A stretch of 64,000 nt of DNA from NCBI GenBank assembly GCA_027448945.1, contig DAIDMQ010000009.1, positions 1 to 64,000 on the forward strand, read 5' to 3'. This DNA comes from Gallionellaceae bacterium (GTDB lineage Bacteria > Pseudomonadota > Gammaproteobacteria > Burkholderiales > Gallionellaceae). Numbering within the stretch: position 1 is the stretch's first letter; each line of letters begins with the position of its first letter. The notes below the pieces were generated by a model. The model made no database searches. It worked only from the letters and a program-made list of their open reading frames with translations, and was not told the DNA's origin. Below are positions 46,289 to 56,537 of this stretch, piece after piece. A program made the position numbers and the translations under genes.

Positions 46289-46720
46289 ATGGAAAAATCA
46301 AGTGAAAAATTTGCCAAACGATTACGTGCCGCGATGAAGTCCTGTGGCTACGAAGCCAAACCATCGGTGCTGGAACGTGAATTTAATCTTCGCTACCTCG
46401 GACAACCAATGACGTTGCACGGTGTGCGTCGTTGGTTGTTGGGGGAGTCGTTGCCCAAGCAGGATAAAGTGGAGGTGCTTGCGGAATGGTTATGTATACC
46501 GCCGCAACAGTTACGTTATGGTGTGGAAATAGAGCAACGTATAGAGCAGCAAAAATCGCGCTGGGAAGATGGCATCGGTTACCGAGAACGGGAAGTGTTC
46601 GAGGCCTTCCTCGCACTGCCGCCAACCCAGCGCAAAGTGGTGCGCGAAGTGATACAGGCTTTTTCCAAAGCCTTTCCCGCCGAGGTTGTGGTCAAACATC
46701 CTCACGTTAAAAAGCATTAG
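46289..46720 (+). CDS. HTH transcriptional regulator divergent to the dnd operon
   Basis: 143 aa; FAKRLRAAMKSCGYEAKPSVLEREFN...GVRRWLLGESLPKQDKVEVLAEWL, lambda-repressor-like HTH. Confidence 0.7.
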   Translation: MEKSSEKFAKRLRAAMKSCGYEAKPSVLEREFNLRYLGQPMTLHGVRRWLLGESLPKQDKVEVLAEWLCIPPQQLRYGVEIEQRIEQQKSRWEDGIGYREREVFEAFLALPPTQRKVVREVIQAFSKAFPAEVVVKHPHVKKH

Positions 46721-46831
46721 GTGTCGTGCGCTAAGGCATTTTTTCTCTACAAAGACCAAGCTAGGAATACGCATTCACTTTTTGTAAACCCCTGCCTTGA
46801 GTTAGAATGCGCGCTTTCGATTTAAGCGAAG

Positions 46832-47740
46832 ATGAAAATGATTAAGGGCAGCATAGTTGCAATCGTTACGCCGATGTTAGAAGACGGTAGTCTGGACATG
46901 GTGGCGTTCAAATCACTCATCGACTTTCACATCAAAGAAGGCACGGATGGCATCGTCGTGGTGGGTACGACAGGCGAATCGCCGACGGTCAATGTGGAAG
47001 AGCATGAGTTGCTCATCGCTGAAGCGGTTAAGCACGCGGCAAAACGTATTCCCATCATCGCGGGGACGGGCGCGAACTCGACCAAGGAAGCGATCGAGCT
47101 AGCGACCTTCTCTAAAAAAGTCGGCGCGGATGCTTCGCTGACGGTTGTGCCTTACTACAACAAGCCCACGCAAGAAGGGTTGTATCAGCATTTCAAAGCC
47201 ATCGCCGAAGCTGTAGATATGCCGCACATTTTGTATAACGTGCCGGGGCGTACTGTTGCAGATATGCACAATGACACGGTGCTGCGTCTGGCGCAGATTC
47301 CGAACATCGTGGGTATCAAAGATGCGACGGGCAACATCGAACGTGGTAGTGATTTGCTGGCGCGCGCGGCTTTGTTGAAGCGTGCCATTGGAGACTTTGC
47401 CATTTATAGCGGCGACGATGCCAGCACGCTGGCGTTGATGTTGCTTGGTGCGCACGGCACGATTTCTGTAACGGCGAACGTCGCGCCTAAGTTGATGCAC
47501 GAGATGTGTGTCGCGGCGTTGAATAACGATGTGGTGACGGCGCGTGGAATTAATTTCAGACTGCTCGGTTTGCACAAACATTTGTTTGTCGAAGCCAATC
47601 CGATTCCTGTTAAATGGGCGGTGTCGCGCATGGGTATGATGCAAAACACTCTGCGTCTGCCACTCACCCCTTTATCCAATACAGCACATGCAGTCGTCGA
47701 ACAGGCGATGCTGCAGGCTGGTGTCATTGCACCCCTATAG
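46832..47740 (+). CDS. dapA: 4-hydroxy-tetrahydrodipicolinate synthase
   Basis: [55 protein letters not shown]. Confidence 0.96.
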   Translation: MKMIKGSIVAIVTPMLEDGSLDMVAFKSLIDFHIKEGTDGIVVVGTTGESPTVNVEEHELLIAEAVKHAAKRIPIIAGTGANSTKEAIELATFSKKVGADASLTVVPYYNKPTQEGLYQHFKAIAEAVDMPHILYNVPGRTVADMHNDTVLRLAQIPNIVGIKDATGNIERGSDLLARAALLKRAIGDFAIYSGDDASTLALMLLGAHGTISVTANVAPKLMHEMCVAALNNDVVTARGINFRLLGLHKHLFVEANPIPVKWAVSRMGMMQNTLRLPLTPLSNTAHAVVEQAMLQAGVIAPL

Positions 47741-47756
47741 TTGCTGGAGGAATTAA

Positions 47757-48299
47757 ATGAAGTTATTGCAAGGTGTGATCGCCACGGTGTGTCTATTTTC
47801 AGTGACGGGCTGTGGGCTGCTCGCTCAGAAAGATATCGACTATCGTTCAGGCTCGGAATATGTCCCGGCTTTGGAAATCCCGCCGGGAATGAGTCAGCCA
47901 CCCAGCGTTGATACCTTTAAAGTGCCACAGCCTGTTAGCGCGCCAGCCGAGATTGCCACGAGCGATGTCGTCAAACAAGTTGGCGAGAATGGTGTCAATA
48001 CCCTGCGTGTAAGTGATAGCTATGACAAGACTTGGCGCAGGGTGGGTTTGGCGATAGAGGCACTTAAGCTGGAGGTCGCAGATATGGATCGCAGCAAAGG
48101 TATCTATTATCTTGCCGCAATCAAGGCGGGGGCTAGTTTGGTTCTCCCCAAAGAGGCGAGTGATACGCCAACCACATATCGTGTGTTGGTTCAACAAAAC
48201 AAGGCGTTTTGTTCGGTGTTGGTTACGGCAGCCGATGGCATTAGCGATGATTCCAGTAAAGCCATCTTAGATGCGCTATATAGCAATATTCAACCTTGA
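47757..48299 (+). CDS. bamC: BamC-like lipoprotein (short)
   Basis: Lipobox FSVTGCG; DYRSGSEYVPALEIPPGMSQP; DKTWRRVGLAIEALKLEVADMDRSKGIYYL; downstream of dapA. Confidence 0.85.
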   Translation: MKLLQGVIATVCLFSVTGCGLLAQKDIDYRSGSEYVPALEIPPGMSQPPSVDTFKVPQPVSAPAEIATSDVVKQVGENGVNTLRVSDSYDKTWRRVGLAIEALKLEVADMDRSKGIYYLAAIKAGASLVLPKEASDTPTTYRVLVQQNKAFCSVLVTAADGISDDSSKAILDALYSNIQP

Positions 48300-48302
48300 G
48301 CC

Positions 48303-49079
48303 ATGCGCTTTGCTTCCTTAGGTAGCGGTAGCGAAGGGAATGCATTACTTGTCGAGGCAGGCCAGACTCGGGTGTTGATGGATTGCGGCTTTGGCCTGCA
48401 AGATTGCATCACGAGGATGGGTAAGCTGGGTGTGAAGCCGGAGCAATTGAGAGGCATCGTTGTTACACATGAACACGGCGACCACATATCAGGCGTCGCA
48501 AGACTAGCGCGAAAATTTGGATTACAGGTATGGCTGACCCATGGCACGCTATGCGCTCAACTCAAGGCATTCTCCAACATCACCACGTTGCAAGAGATAG
48601 ACGCACACGCTCCCTTTCAAATTGACGACCTTCTAGTCCTACCCTATCCCGTTCCACATGATGCGGCTGAACCTGTGCAATATGTGTTTAGTGATGGCCG
48701 CCACAAGTTAGGTGTGTTGACCGATGTGGGATGCAGTACACCTCATGTAGAGTCTATGTTGAGCGGTTGCGAGGCCTTGGTACTGGAGTGTAATCACGAT
48801 AGTGAGATGTTGGCCAACGGTGACTACCATTACAGTTTAAAGCAGCGTGTGGGCGGACGTTACGGGCACCTGAATAACCAGCAGTCGGCGCAGATATTGG
48901 CAAGCTTGGATGTGAGTCGCTTGCAGCATTTGGTCGCTGCACATTTGAGTCACAAGAATAACAAGCCAGAGCTGGCTGTTGCTGCATTGAGTGCGGTATT
49001 GGGATGCGAGCCGGAATGGGTGGGCGTTGCGACTCAGCAAGAGGGATTCGCTTGGCGGGAGATTTTCGCGATGTCATAA
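48303..49079 (+). CDS. MBL-fold metallohydrolase (YycJ/WalJ-like)
   Basis: FASLGSGSEGNALLVEAGQTRVLMDCGFG, VVTHEHGDHISG, LECNHDSEML. Confidence 0.9.
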   Translation: MRFASLGSGSEGNALLVEAGQTRVLMDCGFGLQDCITRMGKLGVKPEQLRGIVVTHEHGDHISGVARLARKFGLQVWLTHGTLCAQLKAFSNITTLQEIDAHAPFQIDDLLVLPYPVPHDAAEPVQYVFSDGRHKLGVLTDVGCSTPHVESMLSGCEALVLECNHDSEMLANGDYHYSLKQRVGGRYGHLNNQQSAQILASLDVSRLQHLVAAHLSHKNNKPELAVAALSAVLGCEPEWVGVATQQEGFAWREIFAMS

Positions 49080-49116
49080 ACACTGAGCCTATCTGTGATA
49101 GGCCGTGAGTACAAAT

Positions 49117-49146
49117 GAAAAAAGCACGCCTAGGCGTGCTTTTTTG
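49117..49146. terminator. Bidirectional rho-independent terminator
   Basis: aaaaaagcacgcctaggcgtgctttttt perfect palindrome between convergent genes. Confidence 0.9.
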
Positions 49147-49163
49147 CGCTTCGTATGAAGAGA

Positions 49164-49370
49164 TTACTTCTTCATCGCTTCATCAGCAGTTGCAGCCACT
49201 TCGGAAACAGCAGCAACGCCGGATTCACCAGCAACAGCAGAAGCAGCTTCAGCAGCTACTGGTGCAACAACGGCAACAGTAGTTGCTACTTCAGTAACTG
49301 CAGGTGCTTTTTCGCCACAAGCAGTCAAAGTCAGAGCCAACAAAGCAACAAGGAGAGCAGATTGTTTCAT
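49164..49370 (-). CDS. Small Ala-rich lipoprotein
   Basis: 68 aa, lipobox LTLTACGEK, Ala/Val-rich mature region. Confidence 0.65.
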   Translation of the reverse strand: MKQSALLVALLALTLTACGEKAPAVTEVATTVAVVAPVAAEAASAVAGESGVAAVSEVAATADEAMKK

Positions 49371-49572
49371 TTTTAAAATTCCAGTTAAGTGTATAAAAAA
49401 GTATAAAAATTATGCTTAGAAATAGGTGTATTTATCGCCAGATTTCAAAGTTGGCACATTCTATCAGCGGCTTTTGGAAAATCTAGTGGGTGATGGGTAT
49501 ATATATTTTTGCAAGTTCAAGGGCTTAGCATCTAGCCAAGCGCCTCGCATTGTGTTATGGCTTACGGATTCC

Positions 49573-50064
49573 TTACAAGCCTAGGGTGGTCGCTGCTACG
49601 GAAGGATGAGAGCTAGCCCACATTTCCAAAAAACGCGCTTTGAGTGCTCGCGCTTGCTCGGGGTCATGTTGCGCCAAGATGCCGCGTGGGTCATCGAAAT
49701 GAAAGCGGCGTACATAGTGTTCGTTGTCTGCGACGGAAAATGGCTCGGTGATACTTTGCAGGTTTTTGGGCGTCTGATATATGAAAACGCTATGGCCGAA
49801 CTGTTTAAGTAGCATGGTCATGCGTGCACATTGTGTAGCCAGATAGTGCGTGTCGTGCGCCAAAATGTAGAGTCGATTGGCAGAATTGGCTAATAGAAAG
49901 TGTCGCAAAGTATTGAATCGCGCTTCGGTGTTGAAGCCTAAGCCGTCGAAATTTTTTTCGAAGATATGGAGGTCATGGTGGGCGAGTCGGCACAGTGTAT
50001 CGAGTGCGGTTCGGTAGTCATCAACACCATCTAGTTTGGTGTGCTGTAAGGTAGGTTCGTTCAT
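49573..50064 (-). CDS. Conserved hypothetical protein
   Basis: 163 aa, well-formed frame next to the roxA-like gene; ILAHDTHYLATQCARMTMLLKQFGHSVFIYQTP. Confidence 0.6.
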   Translation of the reverse strand: MNEPTLQHTKLDGVDDYRTALDTLCRLAHHDLHIFEKNFDGLGFNTEARFNTLRHFLLANSANRLYILAHDTHYLATQCARMTMLLKQFGHSVFIYQTPKNLQSITEPFSVADNEHYVRRFHFDDPRGILAQHDPEQARALKARFLEMWASSHPSVAATTLGL

Positions 50065-50079
50065 GATATCCCCCTCTAA

Positions 50080-51207
50080 TTATCTCCTTGGTAACAGATA
50101 TCCATCTAGATACCACGGGTAAAGTGTAGCGCAAATCTCGGCGGAGTTCTCGCTGATGTTTTCGAGTTTGCGATCGTCTGCTAATTGACGAAGTTGCTTG
50201 TAGAGCTTGTTAGCGTAAATTTGTGACTCGCCATTCATGAAGATACTGTTGTCATGGCATAACATCTGACATTTTAGATCCAGCACCACGCCGTTTTTCT
50301 CAGCCGTAGCTTGAAATTTGGAATAACTGAGTGGACGTGATGGAGGATCGAAAAATATGTGTGATTTTGGATCGCTCAGATAACAACCTAAGAAATTGGC
50401 GATGTCTTCTTTGTCCCATGCAATTTTTTTGATTGCGCGCGCTACTTGATTGATCATTGCGGTGCTGATTTCTGAGGGATGTTTTTGTGTCTTTAAGTCA
50501 GGATCTGCATACATGCCATCGATACAGATTCTATCTTGTAGGTAAACCAAAAATTGCTCGGCAAGTTCCTGATAGGCCGGAGTGCGGAAGCCTATGGAAT
50601 ATGTCATGCATTCATCCTCTGCGATGCCGTTGTGAGCGCATTGTGGTGGAAGATAGAGCATGTCACCAGCTTCCAATATCCATTCTTGTTCTACTTTGAA
50701 ATCACTCAAAATACGCAATGGCGCACCTTCTATCAGTGTGCGGTCTTTTTGCGTAGAGATCTGCCAGCGTCTATGACCAAGGCCTTGTAATAGGAATACA
50801 TCATATGAGTCAAAGTGTGGGCCTACGCCGCCGCCCTTGGGGGCATAGCTGACCATTAAGTCATCTAATCTGGTATGCGGGATGAAATTGAAGTGCTCGA
50901 GTAGTTCGGTTGCGGAAGATAAATGATGATTCACACCTTGCACAAGAACTGTCCACTTGGATTTACCTAGGCTTGCAAAGTCTTCTTCGAAAAATGGAGA
51001 TTGCTGTAGCGCGAATTTACCACGCTGTTGGGTGACCAGTCTGGCTTGCGTATCTTCAGTACAGGCCAGCGCTATAAGCGCTTGGGCATCTAGTAGGCCA
51101 GTAAAGTCAGGTATTGCCTTGCGTATGAGTAGAGGCTTTTTTTGCCAGTAGTCGCGAAGAAATTCTTCGATGCTGAGGCCGCCAAGTAGGGTAAGAGGTA
51201 TTTTCAT
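50080..51207 (-). CDS. roxA: JmjC/cupin ribosomal oxygenase (RoxA/YcfD-like)
   Basis: LRDYWQKKPLLIRKAIPDF, PHFDSYDVFLLQGLGHRRWQIS (HxD), LEAGDMLYLPPQCAHNGIA. Start at internal ATG 51207. Confidence 0.88.
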   Translation of the reverse strand: MKIPLTLLGGLSIEEFLRDYWQKKPLLIRKAIPDFTGLLDAQALIALACTEDTQARLVTQQRGKFALQQSPFFEEDFASLGKSKWTVLVQGVNHHLSSATELLEHFNFIPHTRLDDLMVSYAPKGGGVGPHFDSYDVFLLQGLGHRRWQISTQKDRTLIEGAPLRILSDFKVEQEWILEAGDMLYLPPQCAHNGIAEDECMTYSIGFRTPAYQELAEQFLVYLQDRICIDGMYADPDLKTQKHPSEISTAMINQVARAIKKIAWDKEDIANFLGCYLSDPKSHIFFDPPSRPLSYSKFQATAEKNGVVLDLKCQMLCHDNSIFMNGESQIYANKLYKQLRQLADDRKLENISENSAEICATLYPWYLDGYLLPRR

Positions 51208-51331
51208 GGACGCGATTATAGCCTTGCAAATTGAGGGTGGTGGTGCTGTGAAAAATATATTTAGCGTGCGTGGAAAAATTATATAGGCACTTGCAAAAAG
51301 CATTTACAATGCCAAGAAGGGAGAGCCAATT

Positions 51332-51811
51332 ATGCAAACTGAAGCACTTAGCGCAGGAATGGAGGCGCCACATTTTGAGTTGCCCGATGCAGATATGGAG
51401 ACATTTGCGCTGACCTCACAACACGGCGCGAATAAAGTCGTGCTGTATTTTTACCCGCGCGATGACACACCAGGTTGCACGATGGAAGCTAATGAGTTCA
51501 GTGATCTGGAAGAAGAATTCAGCAAGCATGAGACGGTTGTGATCGGCATCAGTCGGGATGACTGTCTAAGTCACGCCAGCTTTAGAGATAAATACGGTTT
51601 GTCAGTGCTGTTGTTGTCCGATCCGGATGCGCGCGTTTGCAAACGTTATGGCGTGATGTATGAGAAGGAAGTCGATGGACATAAGAAATTGTCTATCAAG
51701 CGCTCAACCTTCGTCATCGGTAAAGACGGCAAATTGCAACATGTTATGTACGGAGTGCAAGCTCATGGGCATGCGCAAGAGATTTTGAATTTAATAAAGG
51801 AAATGAAATGA
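51332..51811 (+). CDS. bcp: Thioredoxin-dependent peroxiredoxin (Bcp)
   Basis: VVLYFYPRDDTPGCTMEANEFSDL, peroxiredoxin Cys motif. Confidence 0.93.
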   Translation: MQTEALSAGMEAPHFELPDADMETFALTSQHGANKVVLYFYPRDDTPGCTMEANEFSDLEEEFSKHETVVIGISRDDCLSHASFRDKYGLSVLLLSDPDARVCKRYGVMYEKEVDGHKKLSIKRSTFVIGKDGKLQHVMYGVQAHGHAQEILNLIKEMK

Positions 51812-52293
51812 AAATCATTAAAGACTCGGTAGTGTCACTACGTTACGAATTGGTGGATTCGACTGGCGAGATGGTGGAGAAAGTTGAGGATCCTATTAGC
51901 TATCTTCATGGTGGCTATGATGGCATCTTCCCTTTGGTAGAGGAAGCTCTGCACGGCAAAGGTGTGGGCGATAAAGTCAGCGTGACACTGCAGCCTGATG
52001 ATGCATTCGGTCAATACGAACATGAGATGGTCGAAGTTGAGGCACGCAGCTCCTTTCCCAAAGATGTAGCTGTTGGTATGCAGTTCGAAGGTGCGCCGGA
52101 AGAGTCGGATGATGAGGATTTCATTCTCTATACCGTAGTTGAGGTGAATGAAGATGAGGTTACCGTGGATGGCAATCATCCTTTGGCGGGCAAGACGCTG
52201 ACATTCAATTGCGAAGTGACTGGTGTGCGTGTGGCGACAGAAGAGGAGTTGGAGCACGGCCATGTGCATGAAGAAGGTGGTCATCTGCACTAG
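51808..52293 (+). CDS. slyD: FKBP-type peptidyl-prolyl isomerase SlyD
   Basis: YELVDSTGEMVEK..PISYLHGGYDGIFPLVEEALHGKGVGDKVSVTLQPDDAFGQYEHEMVEVEAR; His-containing C-terminus. Confidence 0.92.
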   Translation: MKIIKDSVVSLRYELVDSTGEMVEKVEDPISYLHGGYDGIFPLVEEALHGKGVGDKVSVTLQPDDAFGQYEHEMVEVEARSSFPKDVAVGMQFEGAPEESDDEDFILYTVVEVNEDEVTVDGNHPLAGKTLTFNCEVTGVRVATEEELEHGHVHEEGGHLH

Positions 52294-52409
52294 GCGCATA
52301 CATGTAAGGGTGCTATTGATAAGCTCCTTGTCGTATGTAATGTTTGAAGTAGGGGACTCTGAATGGCATTGATGCTATTCGAGTCCTTGTTCATTTGAGC
52401 GGTGATTTC

Positions 52410-53234
52410 ATGCAAATAATAAACACCATTGCCGAACTGCGAGTACGACTTCGCAGTGAAGGCCGCATCGCATTCGTGCCCACCATGGGGAATTTGCACG
52501 AAGGTCATCTCACCCTGATGCGAGAAGCTAGGCAGCATGGTTCTTGCGTGGTGGCGAGTATCTTTGTCAATCCTTTGCAATTTGGTCCGAATGAAGATTT
52601 TGATCGCTATCCGCGGACCTTGGCTGCGGATTGTGAGCGTATGCAAGATTTGGTGGATGTGGTGTTTGCGCCTACGGTGCAAGAGATATATCCGTGCCAG
52701 CAAGAGATATACATCGAACTGCCCGAGATTGCGAACGAGTTGTGTGGTGCATCCAGGCCGGGCCACTTTCGTGGCATGGCGACCGTGGTGCTCAAGCTAC
52801 TGAACATCGTGCAGCCGCAGGTCGCATTGTTCGGGAAGAAGGATTATCAACAGTTGCACATCGTTCGTGCATTAGTGACGCAGTTCAATCTGCCTATCAC
52901 TCTCGTGGGTGGTGAGACTGTTCGTGCCGATGATGGTTTGGCCTTGAGCTCGCGTAATCAGTATCTGCTTGCAGCTGAGCGCGAGGAAGCGCCCAGACTT
53001 TACCGCAGCCTGCAGCTTATGCGTGATGGATTGCTGGCGGGGCATTCATTGCAGTCGCTGCAGCAAGAGGCGGTGAATGTGCTCGCGAGTCATGGCTGGG
53101 AGGTGGAATATGTGTCGGTGCGCCAGCGTGTTGATTTGCGACCCGTAAAAGAAGAGGTTGGGGATCTGGTGATATTGGCGGCGGCAAAATTGGGACAGAC
53201 GCGATTGCTGGATAACTTGGAAGTGATGTTGTAG
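52410..53234 (+). CDS. panC: Pantothenate synthetase
   Basis: [56 protein letters not shown]. Confidence 0.95.
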   Translation: MQIINTIAELRVRLRSEGRIAFVPTMGNLHEGHLTLMREARQHGSCVVASIFVNPLQFGPNEDFDRYPRTLAADCERMQDLVDVVFAPTVQEIYPCQQEIYIELPEIANELCGASRPGHFRGMATVVLKLLNIVQPQVALFGKKDYQQLHIVRALVTQFNLPITLVGGETVRADDGLALSSRNQYLLAAEREEAPRLYRSLQLMRDGLLAGHSLQSLQQEAVNVLASHGWEVEYVSVRQRVDLRPVKEEVGDLVILAAAKLGQTRLLDNLEVML

Positions 53235-53293
53235 CGGCTTGTATTTTCGAGTGTCACATATATAATCCGCGCCCTGTTGAAAAGGAGTCTCCT

Positions 53294-53674
53294 ATGCAAA
53301 GAATCATGCTTAAAGCCAAGCTGCATCGAGTGAATGTCACGCATTCCGAATTGCACTATGAGGGCTCATGCGCGATTGATGACGATTTGCTGGATGCTGC
53401 CGATATACGTGAATACCAACAGATCGATATTTATAATGTGACAAATGGAGAGCGCTTCACGACCTATGCAATTCGTGCGCAGCGAGGTTCGGGTGTGATT
53501 TCCGTGAATGGCGCTGCCGCACATAAGGCGAACCCCGGTGACATATTGATCATTGCGACTTACGCAATGTATACCGAGCTGGAACTAGAAAAATTTCACC
53601 CCAAGCTGGTATATGTTAATGAAATGAATCGCATCGTGGCACAGCGCGATGAAATCCCCGTTCAGGCGGCATAA
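53294..53674 (+). CDS. panD: Aspartate 1-decarboxylase
   Basis: [34 protein letters not shown] (ESGS-like GSC processing site), [19 protein letters not shown]. Confidence 0.95.
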   Translation: MQRIMLKAKLHRVNVTHSELHYEGSCAIDDDLLDAADIREYQQIDIYNVTNGERFTTYAIRAQRGSGVISVNGAAAHKANPGDILIIATYAMYTELELEKFHPKLVYVNEMNRIVAQRDEIPVQAA

Positions 53675-53771
53675 CATGCACTGAAAATGTGCTTTTCCCG
53701 CCGAGTTTAATTGACCGTAATCTTGTTCACGGGTAGGATTGCACGCTTTGGTGCATAGCGGAATAAATATA

Positions 53772-54527
53772 ATGCGACGCAAATTGGTAGTTGGAAATTG
53801 GAAGATGTATGGTCGTCTTGCGCGCAATAAGTCGTTGCTGGAGGGGGTGTTGGCGGGCGTTCGTGCGATGACAAGCGCAGACTATGCGGTTTGTGTTCCG
53901 TATCCTTACTTGGGTCAAGCGCAGTCTATGCTGCAAGGCAGTAATGTGGCATGGGGTGCGCAGAACGTCAGTCAGAATGAAGAAGGTGCCTTTACAGGGG
54001 CTGTGGCGCCTGGCATGTTGGTGGATTTCGATTGCAAATACGTCATCATCGGTCATTCCGAGCGTCGTGGTTTGTTTCATGAAAGCAATGAGATTGCTTC
54101 AGCCAAATTCGAGGCCGTACAAAAGGCGGGCATGACGCCTATTTTCTGTGTGGGCGAGACCTTGGCTGAGCGCGAGGCGGCCGTCACTGAGCAGGTTGTC
54201 GCAACTCAGCTTGATGCCGTGTTACGCCGTTTTGGTGCTCAAGCGCTAGTTAATTCGGTCATCGCTTACGAGCCGGTGTGGGCAATTGGTACGGGCAAGA
54301 CGGCCAGTCCGGAGCAGGCGCAAGCGGTGCATGCATTTATTCGTCAGCGAGTTGCAGCGCAGGATGCCAAGGTCGCTGAAAAGCTGTGTATACTCTACGG
54401 TGGTAGCGTAAAGGCGGCGAATGCTAATGCTTTGTTCGGGATGGCGGATATCGATGGGGGTCTCATTGGTGGTGCGTCACTGGTAGTGGAAGATTTTGTG
54501 GCAATCTGTCGCGCAGCGCAGAAATAA
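53772..54527 (+). CDS. tpiA: Triosephosphate isomerase
   Basis: MRRKLVVGNWKMYG, VIIGHSERR, AYEPVWAIGTGKTA, YGGSVKAANA. Confidence 0.95.
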   Translation: MRRKLVVGNWKMYGRLARNKSLLEGVLAGVRAMTSADYAVCVPYPYLGQAQSMLQGSNVAWGAQNVSQNEEGAFTGAVAPGMLVDFDCKYVIIGHSERRGLFHESNEIASAKFEAVQKAGMTPIFCVGETLAEREAAVTEQVVATQLDAVLRRFGAQALVNSVIAYEPVWAIGTGKTASPEQAQAVHAFIRQRVAAQDAKVAEKLCILYGGSVKAANANALFGMADIDGGLIGGASLVVEDFVAICRAAQK

Positions 54528-54549
54528 TTTGATAGTTTTGGGGTGAAGT

Positions 54550-54876
54550 GTGGAAACATTGGTTTGGGTAGTGCACGTATTGACCGCTGTAGTGTTGATC
54601 GGTTTGGTGTTGATGCAGCATGGTAAGGGTGCTGATATGGGCGCTGCTTTCGGTACCGGTTCGGCTGGTAGTCTGTTTGGCTCCAGTGGCTCGGCAAACT
54701 TTTTAAGTCGTAGTACGGCTGTAGCTGCAACCGTATTCTTTTTGACTAGTCTCTCGTTGACTTATATCTATGCGCATCCCGCGCAGCAAAATGGTGTCAT
54801 GGATAAAGTGAATGCTGCAGCAAGTGTTGCTGCTCCTGCAGTGGACGCTTCAAAGTCTAAGGAAATACCTAAGTAA
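54550..54876 (+). CDS. secG: Preprotein translocase subunit SecG
   Basis: LVLMQHGKGADMGAAFGTGSAGSLFGSSGSANFLSRSTA; GTG start. Confidence 0.95.
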   Translation: METLVWVVHVLTAVVLIGLVLMQHGKGADMGAAFGTGSAGSLFGSSGSANFLSRSTAVAATVFFLTSLSLTYIYAHPAQQNGVMDKVNAAASVAAPAVDASKSKEIPK

Positions 54877-54882
54877 AAAATC

Positions 54883-54969
<87 letters not shown>

Positions 54970-55095
54970 AATATCAGGCCGATATGTGATGTATCGGTGA
55001 ATTAAAAAAATCAATATCGATAATAATAACGACAATAACGATAAAAAATAATGCGTCCGGGTTATCCGGGGGTCTATACAGAGGGGGGAAGCTCT

Positions 55096-55452
55096 ATGTT
55101 GGAAAATTATTTTCCGGTGCTGCTATTCATATGCGTCGGTTTGGCTATCGGTGTTGTGCCTGTGATACTTGGCAGGCTGGTCGCCCCAAATCGTCCTGAT
55201 AGTAAAAAGCTCTCGCCCTATGAGTGCGGCTTCGAGGCTTTCGAGGATGCGCGTATGAAATTCGACGTGCGTTACTATCTCGTCGCTATCTTGTTTATTC
55301 TGTTTGATCTCGAAATTGCATTCCTGTTTCCTTGGGCGATTGTGCTCAAAGAAATCGGGATGTTCGGCTTTGTTTCCATGATGATATTTCTGGCTATTTT
55401 GGTTGTCGGCTTTATCTATGAATGGATGAAAGGGGCATTGGAATGGGAATAG
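55096..55452 (+). CDS. nuoA: NADH-quinone oxidoreductase subunit A
   Basis: [68 protein letters not shown]. Confidence 0.95.
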   Translation: MLENYFPVLLFICVGLAIGVVPVILGRLVAPNRPDSKKLSPYECGFEAFEDARMKFDVRYYLVAILFILFDLEIAFLFPWAIVLKEIGMFGFVSMMIFLAILVVGFIYEWMKGALEWE

Positions 55453-55919
55453 AAGGCGTATTGGAAAAAGGCGTCGTCACGACGACCTTGGATACCATCA
55501 TCAATTACACTCGTACGGGTTCCTTGTGGCCCATGACATTTGGTCTCGCATGTTGTGCGGTAGAGATGATGCAAGCAGGTGCTGCGCGATATGACTTGGA
55601 TCGTTTTGGTATCGTGTTTCGCCCCAGTCCGCGTCAGTCTGATGTGATGATTGTGGCGGGCACACTGTGCAACAAGATGGCGCCTGCTTTGCGTAAGGTC
55701 TACGATCAAATGGCCGAGCCGCGCTGGGTGATCTCGATGGGATCTTGCGCCAATGGCGGTGGTTATTATCACTATTCCTATTCGGTGGTGCGCGGATGTG
55801 ATCGCATCGTTCCGGTGGATGTCTATGTGCCCGGTTGTCCTCCGACTGCTGAAGCCTTGCTGTACGGCATCATCCAGTTGCAAAACAAAATCAAACGTAC
55901 CAATACCATTGCGCGCTAG
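55443..55919 (+). CDS. nuoB: NADH-quinone oxidoreductase subunit B
   Basis: [59 protein letters not shown]. Confidence 0.96.
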   Translation: MGIEGVLEKGVVTTTLDTIINYTRTGSLWPMTFGLACCAVEMMQAGAARYDLDRFGIVFRPSPRQSDVMIVAGTLCNKMAPALRKVYDQMAEPRWVISMGSCANGGGYYHYSYSVVRGCDRIVPVDVYVPGCPPTAEALLYGIIQLQNKIKRTNTIAR

Positions 55920-55927
55920 GGTGAATT

Positions 55928-56533
55928 ATGGCTGCTGACTTGACTGTATTGCGCGACCACTTGACCCAGGCTTTGGGTGATAAGTTGGTGAGTGTGCAAG
56001 AAAAATTGCAAGAGTTGACCGTGGTGGTGCGAGCCGCTGATTTGTTGTCGGCAATGACGACTTTGCGTGATTCCGACGCACTTCGTTTCGAGCAGATGAT
56101 AGATTTGTGCGGTATGGACTATTCCGAATATGGCGGTGAAGGCGAATGGATGGGCAAGCGTTTTGCGGTTGTCTACCATCTGATGTCTGTTTCACGCAAT
56201 CAGCGACTACGTGTGCGTGTTTTTGCCGAAGAGGATAGCTTTCCGGTGCTGCCTTCAGTGGTGAATATCTGGTCGGTTTCGAACTGGTTTGAGCGTGAAG
56301 CTTTCGACTTGTACGGCATCGTATTCACGGGCCACCCGGATTTGCGTCGCCTGTTGACTGACTATGGATTTGTCGGCAATCCGTTCCGCAAGGACTTCCC
56401 ATTGTCTGGTCATGTGGAAATGAAATATGACCCTTCCCAGCAGCGTGTGGTCTATCAGCCGGTGTCTATTGATCCGCGCGAAGTGACTCCACGTATTGTT
56501 CGTGATGCGCTGTACGGTTCGGTTCGAGGATAA
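55928..56533 (+). CDS. nuoC: NADH-quinone oxidoreductase subunit C
   Basis: [42 protein letters not shown]. Confidence 0.95.
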   Translation: MAADLTVLRDHLTQALGDKLVSVQEKLQELTVVVRAADLLSAMTTLRDSDALRFEQMIDLCGMDYSEYGGEGEWMGKRFAVVYHLMSVSRNQRLRVRVFAEEDSFPVLPSVVNIWSVSNWFEREAFDLYGIVFTGHPDLRRLLTDYGFVGNPFRKDFPLSGHVEMKYDPSQQRVVYQPVSIDPREVTPRIVRDALYGSVRG

Positions 56534-56537
56534 CGCC

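Noticed and set aside
41199-46720. BREX, DISARM or SMC-based Wadjet system
   Set aside because: No PglZ, methyltransferase or JetABCD genes; the DndC Cys cluster and DndD FFFFDGEKI motif identify a Dnd-type system.
46289-46720. HTH gene as an antitoxin of a toxin-antitoxin pair
   Set aside because: No small partner toxin ORF adjacent on the same strand; the divergent layout fits a regulator better.
54970-55095. AT-rich low-complexity stretch between tRNA-Leu and nuoA (aataataacgacaataacgataaaaaata)
   Set aside because: Short simple sequence, most likely leader DNA before nuoA; no structure or ORF beyond an in-frame upstream extension.
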